5,240 nucleotides of DNA from CAZUSC01 sp964622915. Lineage in GTDB: Bacteria; Patescibacteriota; Andersenbacteria; UBA10190. Location: positions 1 through 5,240 of the forward strand of contig CAZUSC010000059.1 of the NCBI GenBank assembly GCA_964622915.1, read 5' to 3'. This document shows positions 1 through 3,769 of the stretch, in pieces. The translations under genes were made by a program, and so were the position numbers. A model generated the notes under the pieces. It was not told the origin of the DNA and did no database searches. It saw nothing but the letters and a program-made list of their open reading frames with translations. Position 1 is the first letter of the stretch. Every line of letters starts with the position of its first letter.

Positions 1-2
1 CT

Positions 3-248
3 TTCCGCTCGCTTATATGGCTTTACTACTGCTGGGCCGAAAGGATTTCTTACAAGTGGCAAGCTGCCTGGAGATTCTCGTTGGCAGTCATTGGTGTCGT
101 TGGCATCATCGTGGGGACCATCATATCAAATTGGTGGGTAATGGGACTGGCGACGGTAACTTATCTCATTGGATTCGTCTGTCACGTTTATCTGGTGGAG
201 GCCGTGAAACGCCATGATGACGAATCTGGCAGCACACGAACCCTTTAG
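3..248 (+). CDS. Two-TM membrane protein, 3' end (partial)
   Basis: This reading frame enters from the left edge and stays open for 81 residues to TAG at 246-248. The visible part starts with an aromatic, basic stretch (FRSLIWLYYCWAERISYKWQ). Two hydrophobic segments follow: about residues 28-45 (LAVIGVVGIIVGTIISN), then from a Trp-Trp pair about residues 47-69 (VMGLATVTYLIGFVCHVYLV). The polar tail is short and ends near EAVKRHDDESGSTRTL. The alternation of hydrophobic and charged segments is typical of an inner-membrane protein, and no competing frame in these bases looks coding. The next gene starts 15 nt after the stop and its SD sequence lies in that gap, so the two are probably co-transcribed. 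I do not recognise the family, and the start codon lies outside the window. Confidence 0.72.
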   Translation, partial: FRSLIWLYYCWAERISYKWQAAWRFSLAVIGVVGIIVGTIISNWWVMGLATVTYLIGFVCHVYLVEAVKRHDDESGSTRTL

Positions 249-263
249 ATGTAGGGAGAAAAA

Positions 264-464
264 ATGGCTCTTTCCACACGAAGACGCAATGAGATTGCTT
301 GGCAGTTTCTGTGTTTTAAGATCACCGAGTTGGACTTGTATCGGACGGACTTTAACAGCCCCCAAACCAGGCAGCAAATACGCGCGACAGCCGAAGCAAT
401 TGGCATTAAGTTTGAAGAGGCCATGGAGTTCGTTGCGGAAATTCTCCGTGAGACCAGTCAATAG
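264..464 (+). CDS. Small soluble protein, 66 aa, unknown function
   Basis: The ATG at 264 follows a strong SD (AGGGAG, 253-258) with 5 nt spacing, which fixes the start. The protein begins with a basic patch (STRRRNE) and looks mostly helical and soluble. It contains a motif-like stretch ending FNSPQTRQQIRATAEAIGI, then an acidic helix (KFEEAMEFVAEILRETSQ). It has no signal peptide, membrane segment or cysteine cluster. It sits 15 nt downstream of the two-TM gene, probably in the same operon, and is followed about 38 nt after the stop by an intrinsic terminator. I do not recognise a family. Longer overlapping frames on both strands have no SD and look like shadows. The strong SD and the terminator make this a real gene; its function is open. 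Confidence 0.72.
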   Translation: MALSTRRRNEIAWQFLCFKITELDLYRTDFNSPQTRQQIRATAEAIGIKFEEAMEFVAEILRETSQ

Positions 465-502
465 CACACTGAACAGCAAAAAAGGAAACCGCGCTTATAA
501 GT

Positions 503-530
503 CCGTCCTTGCATAAGGGCGGTTTTTTCT
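503..530 (+). terminator. Intrinsic terminator after the 66-aa gene
   Basis: An 8-bp stem (CCGTCCTT 503-510, AAGGGCGG 515-522, one G-T wobble) with a GCAT loop is followed by six Ts (523-528). A longer, imperfect alternative stem begins at AACCGC (487-492). The terminator closes the unit that starts with the two-TM gene. Confidence 0.85.
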
Positions 531-756
531 GGTTATAAAAAATTTTGCTATATCAATTTTTTCAGTAATAAAAAGGATGAAACACAAGAGCATTTCATCC
601 GACAGACGACATTACCACATTAGATTGGCAATATCAATGGTTTTTGATTAAAAAATTTTATGTATGGTTGGTTTGCATCTTGATTTTTGTAATCCTGGCG
701 GTACACTTTTGTTTACGTTCATTATTACTACCCTGATCACTTAGGGAGACAAACCG
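531..756. other. AT-rich gap with promoter; no clear gene
   Basis: This gap is visibly richer in A and T than its surroundings. It carries the promoter of the next gene (680-707). An ATG at 577 opens only a 24-codon frame (577-651). In the +2 frame, an open stretch from 581 to a TGA at 734-736 encodes a hydrophobic, TM-like sequence (IKKFYVWLVCILIFVILAVHF), but it has no ATG, GTG or TTG start with an SD. T-rich DNA gives hydrophobic codons by chance, so I do not call a gene; a decayed or frameshifted small membrane-protein gene is possible. Confidence 0.4.
680..707 (+). promoter_or_regulatory. Sigma70-type promoter for the 757 gene
   Basis: The -35 box is TTGATT (680-685) and the -10 box is TACACT (702-707), with a 16-nt spacer. 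This puts transcription start near 714, about 43 nt upstream of the ATG at 757, with the SD in the leader. The prediction is by eye. Confidence 0.5.
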
Positions 757-1143
757 ATGAGATGGCCATTAGATATTCTGGATGCCTTTGCTTGTATTGT
801 AGAAGTGGCTCCAGATCATCCGGTGGGTAAAGGAGATGTTATTCAGCTCCTGCTGGATGAAACTGCCAGAAGGGCAGTTTGGCGAGCAGATGGTGACTCT
901 GGCCGACTGGCAGCTGCCTGCAATACACCTTTCACTCCCTTCGCGTCAGCAGTGGAAGGGCTAGGCAGCAAACGAGAACTCAGAGACTGCCATGTTACTT
1001 TAAAAGCCCAGGCGGAGTTGGGGCTTGAGGAAGCCGTCAATCGCTTCCATGGTTTTATGGAGAAAAACGCCCACCTTATCTGCGATCACTTCAAGGATCA
1101 GAAAATTAAGTATGATGATCATGAACGTATTAGCCGCTCGTGA
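757..1143 (+). CDS. Soluble protein, 128 aa, unknown function
   Basis: The ATG at 757 follows AGGGAGA (743-749) with 7 nt spacing, a strong start. The N-terminal part (MRWPLDILDAFACIVEVAP) looks like an amphipathic helix and strand. The middle (about residues 20-75) is mixed and contains a GDVIQLLLDETARRAVW helix. The C-terminal half (about residues 72-128) is helical and charged, ending in an Asp/His/Lys-rich tail (CDHFKDQKIKYDDHERISRS). There is no membrane segment or signal peptide, and I recognise no catalytic motif. The gene has its own promoter and its own terminator directly after the stop, so it is a single-gene transcription unit. I do not recognise the family. The minus-strand frame at 843-1040 is a shadow without an SD. 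Confidence 0.75.
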   Translation: MRWPLDILDAFACIVEVAPDHPVGKGDVIQLLLDETARRAVWRADGDSGRLAAACNTPFTPFASAVEGLGSKRELRDCHVTLKAQAELGLEEAVNRFHGFMEKNAHLICDHFKDQKIKYDDHERISRS

Positions 1144-1149
1144 GTGGCT

Positions 1150-1176
1150 CCGTCACAGCACTGTGGCGGTTTTTTC
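1150..1176 (+). terminator. Intrinsic terminator after the 128-aa gene
   Basis: An 8-bp stem (CCGTCACA 1150-1157, TGTGGCGG 1162-1169) with a GCAC loop is followed by six Ts (1170-1175). The G-T wobble sits at the same stem position as in the terminator at 503. The hairpin starts 7 nt after the stop codon. Confidence 0.88.
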
Positions 1177-1182
1177 TTGGCA

Positions 1183-1211
1183 TTGACGCTCAGATAGTCC
1201 GGACGTACGGT
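1183..1211 (+). promoter_or_regulatory. Promoter for the SpoVG-like gene
   Basis: The -35 box is TTGACG (1183-1188) and the -10 box is TACGGT (1206-1211), with a 17-nt spacer. TATAAC at 1215-1220 is an alternative -10 with a poorer -35. The spacer contains the perfect 8-bp palindrome GTCCGGAC (1197-1204) next to CGTACG, a possible operator. The predicted leader is about 70 nt. Confidence 0.42.
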
Positions 1212-1286
1212 CAATATAACGCTACTGGTACTTTGTCCTTTGAAAAACCCCCTGAAGTAGTTGTCCTACCTGCCTAGGAGATAATC

Positions 1287-1739
1287 ATGGTCGTCACCAA
1301 AGTTACTTTTGATAAACTTAGAATAGCTTCAACTACCAGCCATCTTCAAGCGCTTTGCTCGATTATAATCGACGAATGTCTGGCGATTCACGGCTTGAAG
1401 ATTATTGAGGGCCCGCAGCGATCCTTTGTCGCCATGCCCACTTGTGAGCTAACTGACAAGTGTCCCAACTGTCATGGAAAGAATCGGCTGCGCGCCCGCT
1501 ACTGCAACGACTGCGGTGGTCGACTGAATGAAAACCGTGCCCACACCCAGCCTGACGGGCGACAACATTTATTCTCGGACGTTTTGCATCCGATAAATCG
1601 TCAAGGCCGTGCTATGGTAGAAGAACCAATTTTGGAGGCCTTTGCTAAAGTATGCGCGCCACGTCAGGGTCGCGACCAGCAGGAATCATTGAGTAGTCCT
1701 GATCCTTCCGAAGATTTTGGGATAGGACTCACTAACTAG
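1287..1739 (+). CDS. SpoVG-family regulator with inserted zinc ribbon
   Basis: The ATG at 1287 follows AGGAG (1276-1280) with 6 nt spacing. Residues 1-52 match the N-terminal half of SpoVG, a small nucleic-acid-binding regulator: a VTKVTFDKLR strand, a SIIIDECLAIHGLKIIEG segment, and the family signature FVAMP (47-51). The second half of the signature, DVLHPIN (98-104), and the helix MVEEPILEAFAKV (110-122) follow only after an insert. In ordinary SpoVG (about 85-100 aa) these two parts are about 10-15 residues apart; here they are about 45 apart. The insert holds Cys59-x2-Cys62-x10-Cys73-x2-Cys76 (CPNC...CNDC), a typical zinc ribbon. A polar tail rich in Gln, Ser, Asp and Pro (123-150) ends the protein. 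The gene is monocistronic, with its own promoter and terminator. The SpoVG assignment is from motif recognition; that the protein binds DNA or RNA is inferred from the family. Confidence 0.8.
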   Translation: MVVTKVTFDKLRIASTTSHLQALCSIIIDECLAIHGLKIIEGPQRSFVAMPTCELTDKCPNCHGKNRLRARYCNDCGGRLNENRAHTQPDGRQHLFSDVLHPINRQGRAMVEEPILEAFAKVCAPRQGRDQQESLSSPDPSEDFGIGLTN

Positions 1740-1765
1740 TTTTCCTGATGGCGCCGCAACACCTG

Positions 1766-1801
1766 ATCGCTCTCCGGATATTTAACTGGAGTGCGATTTT
1801 T
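1766..1801 (+). terminator. Intrinsic terminator after the SpoVG-like gene
   Basis: The stem is ATCGC (1766-1770) with GCGAT (1793-1797), a T-T mismatch, then CTCCGG (1772-1777) with CTGGAG (1786-1791) including one wobble. The loop is 8 nt and the T-run is 1797-1801. It differs in sequence from the other three terminators of the region. Confidence 0.82.
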
Positions 1802-1848
1802 CTTGTCTAAAACATTAGTACTGACGCAACCGGAGGCGGGGAGCGCTA

Positions 1849-1877
1849 TTGTCTCGCGCCGACAGATGGTGTATTAC
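1849..1877 (+). promoter_or_regulatory. Promoter for the 66-aa two-TM gene
   Basis: The -35 box is TTGTCT (1849-1854) and the -10 box is TATTAC (1872-1877), with an ideal 17-nt spacer. The expected start near 1884 leaves a leader of about 33 nt that carries the SD at 1904-1910. Confidence 0.55.
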
Positions 1878-1903
1878 GAAATTAGTGTCATTGGTACCTT
1901 TGT

Positions 1904-1910
1904 AGGAGGA
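1904..1910 (+). promoter_or_regulatory. Strong SD that sets the start at 1917
   Basis: AGGAGGA lies 6 nt before the ATG at 1917. The same frame is open upstream to a GTG at 1791, but that codon lies inside the previous gene's terminator and upstream of the predicted promoter. The short form is therefore the real one. Confidence 0.85.
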
Positions 1911-1916
1911 ATAAAG

Positions 1917-2117
1917 ATGTTTTCAACCCGAGAGAAAATTTATCTCGGCGTAGCTGTGGTTTGCGGAATACTCGTACTCCTTCTAGACAGCGGCCCGCCC
2001 GAAACTGTGGCGAGAATTGTGGGATTCTTAGCTTTCCTGATCTTTTTTTACTCAATTCTCTTTCCAAGAGGTCGAAACCAACCAAGGGTATCCGCTAAGA
2101 AAAAAAAATTTCGTTAA
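1917..2117 (+). CDS. Small two-TM membrane protein, 66 aa
   Basis: The protein has a short N-terminal segment (MFSTREK), a first hydrophobic helix at about residues 9-23 (YLGVAVVCGILVLLL), a tight turn (DSGPPET), and a second helix at about residues 31-49 (VARIVGFLAFLIFFYSILF). A strongly basic tail (residues 51-66, with four consecutive lysines at 61-64) should lie in the cytoplasm by the positive-inside rule, giving a helical hairpin with both ends inside. The tail could contact nucleic acid or acidic lipid, but nothing in the sequence shows this. It is a single-gene unit with its own promoter, SD and terminator. I do not recognise the family. The topology resembles many small phage or stress membrane proteins, without a specific match. 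Confidence 0.78.
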   Translation: MFSTREKIYLGVAVVCGILVLLLDSGPPETVARIVGFLAFLIFFYSILFPRGRNQPRVSAKKKKFR

Positions 2118-2118
2118 C

Positions 2119-2160
2119 CCGTCTTGATCTTGAACCGACAAGGGCAAAGGCGGTTTTTTT
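2119..2160 (+). terminator. Intrinsic terminator after the two-TM gene
   Basis: The outer stem is CCGTCTT (2119-2125) with AAGGCGG (2147-2153), including one G-T wobble. The inner stem is CTTG (2129-2132) with CAAG (2139-2142). Seven Ts follow (2154-2160). The CCGTC/GGCGG base is the same as in the terminators at 503 and 1150. Confidence 0.75.
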
Positions 2161-2169
2161 AATTATGTC

Positions 2170-2206
2170 TGCTGCAGAAAAAAACTTGCTTGCCGGCTCT
2201 GCAGCA
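2170..2206. repeat. 9-bp perfect inverted repeat upstream of promoter
   Basis: TGCTGCAGA (2170-2178) and TCTGCAGCA (2198-2206) are exact reverse complements separated by 19 nt. They lie between the terminator of the previous gene and the -35 box at 2221. No T-run follows. The arms could be two sites for a regulator, about 28 bp apart centre to centre, or simply a chance dyad. Confidence 0.4.
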
Positions 2207-2220
2207 CTGCCAACAGCGCT

Positions 2221-2248
2221 TTGTGCAATATTTCCCCTATGTTACAAT
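2221..2248 (+). promoter_or_regulatory. Promoter giving a leaderless transcript
   Basis: The -35 box is TTGTGC (2221-2226) and the -10 box is TACAAT (2243-2248, five of six consensus bases), with a 16-nt spacer. Standard spacing puts transcription start at 2255-2256, on or next to the A of the ATG at 2256. No SD precedes that ATG. Confidence 0.6.
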
Positions 2249-2255
2249 TTTATTC

Positions 2256-2582
2256 ATGGGACTCGAACGGGATCCGTCATCAATGGTGGTACCCTTAGGA
2301 CCAGGAGACATTCCTCGGTCGCTAAGTTCGCAAGAAGGCCACGAACAAGCCTTGGAATCACTTGCGGCTGACTCTCCTTTCAAGCAAGTACTCGAAGAGA
2401 TGGCGGAGCAAGAAATCACCGCCTTAGATTATTTGTTGAATCTTGGTGGTAAAGAGTTGCGCAGCGTCTTCCGGCGCGTTGATGACGAAAGTGGGGCAGC
2501 CAGTGCCTTGAAGAAGTGGCTGGAATCAGACGAGAAGGATAAAAAAGTCGCGGGTCAGGAATTTTTGGACAGTCTAGAGTAA
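2256..2582 (+). CDS. Acidic helical protein, 108 aa, unknown function
   Basis: The frame is open upstream to an ATG at 2190, but that region contains the promoter, so I place the start at the ATG at 2256, right at the predicted transcription start. The protein begins MGLERDPSSMVVPLGPGDIP, a Pro/Gly-rich and probably flexible segment. It continues as acidic helices: about residues 25-63 (QEGHEQALESLAADSPF, then KQVLEEMAEQEITALDYLLN), a GGKELRSVFRRVDDESGAA segment, and a charged C-terminal helix (LKKWLESDEKDKKVAGQEFLDSLE). It has no cysteine, membrane segment or known motif. The next gene starts 14 nt after the stop, so the two probably form an operon. The family is not recognised; cytoplasmic location is inferred from the composition. 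Confidence 0.7.
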   Translation: MGLERDPSSMVVPLGPGDIPRSLSSQEGHEQALESLAADSPFKQVLEEMAEQEITALDYLLNLGGKELRSVFRRVDDESGAASALKKWLESDEKDKKVAGQEFLDSLE

Positions 2583-2596
2583 AGCGGTCAAATAGA

Positions 2597-3160
2597 ATGG
2601 AGTGGGCGGACAGTAAAACAATATTCACAATTTTTCATATTTTTGGTGCGGTCATTGGTGCCGGTGGTGCTTTTGCGTCTGACCTGATGTTTTTCCTGAG
2701 CGTCAAGGACAAGCGATTATCTAAAGTTGAGCTAGCCTTTATGCGTATCGGCAGTAAAATGGTTTGGGTAGGCCTTGGTATTTTAGCACTGTCTGGCATT
2801 GTCCTTTTCCTGCACAGCCCGGCTCAATACATGGCTTCGAGTAAGTTTTTAGCCAAGATGACGATTGTAGCTGTCATTATAATGAACGGGGTGGTTTTTC
2901 ATACTATTCATCTACCCCGGTTTCATCGCCATAGCGACCATCATTTTCCTTCATCGGATGAGTTCGTGCGCACTAGTCCTTATGTAATGGCCAGTGGAGC
3001 GCTGTCTGTCTTATCGTGGTCGTGGGCGCTTATCCTTGGCAGCCTGCACGGCCTGCCCTACTCTTATCCTGTCATCATTACAGCCTATTTAATCACAGTT
3101 GGTATAGCTGTGTCGGCCGCCTTAGTGATCCGCAAACGTTTTTTGGGAATCGACAAGTAA
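2597..3160 (+). CDS. Five-TM membrane protein with His-rich loop, 187 aa
   Basis: The ATG at 2597 is 14 nt after the previous stop and has no clear SD, so it is probably translated by coupling. Five hydrophobic segments are visible: about 9-33 (HIFGAVIGAGGAF), 54-72 (MVWVGLGILALSGIVLFL), 86-106 (AKMTIVAVIIMNGVVFHTIHL), 128-150 (ending WSWALILGSL) and 156-178. The TM1 pattern, a His followed by small residues and Gly-Gly, with further His in TM3, resembles the DUF2269/CopD-like group of membrane proteins, some of which are thought to bind heme or copper. His102, 105, 110, 112, 115 and 116 cluster in the TM3-TM4 loop, and His14 and His151 lie in or beside TM helices. Metal or heme binding is an inference, and the family assignment is tentative. 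That this is a real membrane protein is clear. Confidence 0.8.
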   Translation: MEWADSKTIFTIFHIFGAVIGAGGAFASDLMFFLSVKDKRLSKVELAFMRIGSKMVWVGLGILALSGIVLFLHSPAQYMASSKFLAKMTIVAVIIMNGVVFHTIHLPRFHRHSDHHFPSSDEFVRTSPYVMASGALSVLSWSWALILGSLHGLPYSYPVIITAYLITVGIAVSAALVIRKRFLGIDK

Positions 3161-3184
3161 CTTAAGTTTTGTGAATAAGTAAGG

Positions 3185-3211
3185 TTGTTCTGCCTAAACT
3201 ATTAGTACAAA
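3185..3211 (+). promoter_or_regulatory. Promoter of the umuD-like gene, leaderless
   Basis: The -35 box is TTGTTC (3185-3190) and the -10 box is TACAAA (3206-3211), with a 15-nt spacer that is slightly short. Transcription start is predicted at about 3218-3220, on the GTG start codon. There is no SD, and an in-frame TAG at 3214-3216 excludes any upstream start. Confidence 0.45.
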
Positions 3212-3227
3212 ATTAGAACGTGAGTAC
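3205..3227. promoter_or_regulatory. Candidate SOS (LexA-type) operator
   Basis: Three similar half-sites lie across the -10 box and the start codon: GTAC (3205-3208), GAAC (3216-3219) and GTAC (3224-3227). GAAC-N4-GTAC is one base from the Gram-positive LexA box GAAC-N4-GTTC. GTAC-N7-GAAC resembles, on the other strand, the alphaproteobacterial GTTC-N7-GTTC box. The first two half-sites extend to a direct repeat, TTAGTAC/TTAGAAC, with an 11-bp period. A repressor bound here would block transcription. The LexA specificity of this organism is unknown. Confidence 0.35.
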
Positions 3228-3612
3228 TGATTATGTTTCTATCAACTTTCCTTTTTTTGGCACCATAGTAGCTGGCTGGCCTTCGCCGGCGGAAGAAGAG
3301 CTACTAGATACCCTTTCTTTTGATGAATGGCTGCGCTCTCCTGACAGCTTCATGATTACGGCCGCCACCGACGCCATGCAGGATGCTGGCATCCACAAAG
3401 GCGACATTGTAGTAGTCCAACGCGGCCGGGCGGCGACCAACGGGGATACGGTGATTGCTAATGTGGATAACGAATGGCTGCTACGCTACTACAGACAAGA
3501 ACAAGGACAAATCATTCTTTACCCGGCCAATGGACTGTATGAACCGATTAAACCGCGCGAGAGCCTGGCGCTTATCGGCGTGGTCACGGCCGTCATCCGA
3601 AAATATTACTAA
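3220..3612 (+). CDS. umuD: UmuD-like S24 protein lacking the catalytic Ser-Lys dyad
   Basis: This 130-aa protein matches UmuD (E. coli 139 aa) along its length: FPFFGTIVAGWPSPAEEE (10-27, with the expected Ala18-Gly19 cleavage site), a SFDEWL segment, DAGIHKGDIVVVQRG (55-69), NGDTVIANVDNEW (74-86) and YPANGLYEPI (101-110). UmuD normally cleaves itself on RecA filaments, and the product UmuD' is a subunit of DNA polymerase V. The E. coli nucleophile Ser60 (GDSM) corresponds to Ala52 (TDAM, codon GCC), and Lys97 corresponds to Arg89 (codon CGC). Both pairs are 37 residues apart, so the alignment is firm. Self-cleavage should therefore be lost. The arm before the cleavage site is 18 residues, against 24 in E. 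coli. The start must be GTG 3220, because TAG at 3214-3216 closes the frame. The polymerase gene follows. The homology is secure; the loss of activity is inferred from the missing residues. Confidence 0.88.
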   Translation: MSTDYVSINFPFFGTIVAGWPSPAEEELLDTLSFDEWLRSPDSFMITAATDAMQDAGIHKGDIVVVQRGRAATNGDTVIANVDNEWLLRYYRQEQGQIILYPANGLYEPIKPRESLALIGVVTAVIRKYY

Positions 3613-3649
3613 ACCAAATGTTAGTACTTCAATCATCTAAAGTTCTCAT

Positions 3650-3705
3650 GGCGGGTCCCACCTTCGCTCTGCCTGTCGCAGAGCTTCGGTAGGGCAATGC
3701 CTGCC
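3650..3705. repeat. Large palindromic element between umuD-like and polymerase genes
   Basis: The core is a perfect 7-bp hairpin, GCTCTGC (3666-3672) with GCAGAGC (3678-3684), around a CTGTC loop. It extends outward past a TTC/TTC internal loop to ACC/GGT (3660-3662, 3688-3690) and CCC/GGG (3657-3659, 3692-3694, one bulged A). GGCGGG (3650-3655) can then pair with CCTGCC (3700-3705). It has no T-run, so it is not a normal terminator. It is more GC-rich than the flanks and could be a dispersed REP- or MITE-like repeat, or a structured leader of the polymerase mRNA. Confidence 0.6.
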
Positions 3706-3769
3706 TAACGCCTTCATGCGTCGTCCCACCCGCTTGCTACGTTCTACTTACTACTCACTACCAACTAAT

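Noticed and set aside
17..217. Open frame 17-217 on the plus strand
   Set aside because: It overlaps the two-TM membrane protein frame (3-248), which has clear transmembrane helices. The 17-217 translation has no such structure.
126..516. Longer overlapping frames on both strands (minus 126-479, plus 214-516)
   Set aside because: They have no SD, overlap two better supported genes, and have compositions unlike real proteins. The plus frame also runs into the terminator.
1791..1916. N-terminal extension of the 66-aa two-TM protein (GTG at 1791)
   Set aside because: The start lies in the stem of the preceding terminator and upstream of the predicted promoter, while a strong SD sits before the ATG at 1917.
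253..2160. Integron-like cassette array
   Set aside because: Single-gene units suggested this, but I see no attC-type core sites (GTTRRRY with matching RYYYAAC) recurring between units, and each unit has its own promoter. No integrase is in the window.
2190..2255. N-terminal extension of the 108-aa protein (start at 2190)
   Set aside because: The region contains the -35 and -10 boxes, so it would lie upstream of the predicted transcript start. It also has no SD.
3716..3769. Upstream ATG of the polymerase gene adding MRRPTRLLRSTYYSLPTN
   Set aside because: There is no SD, the residues are unlike Y-family N-termini, and the start sits right beside the palindrome. The ATG at 3770 leaves a normal distance to the first catalytic Asp. 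The longer form cannot be fully excluded.
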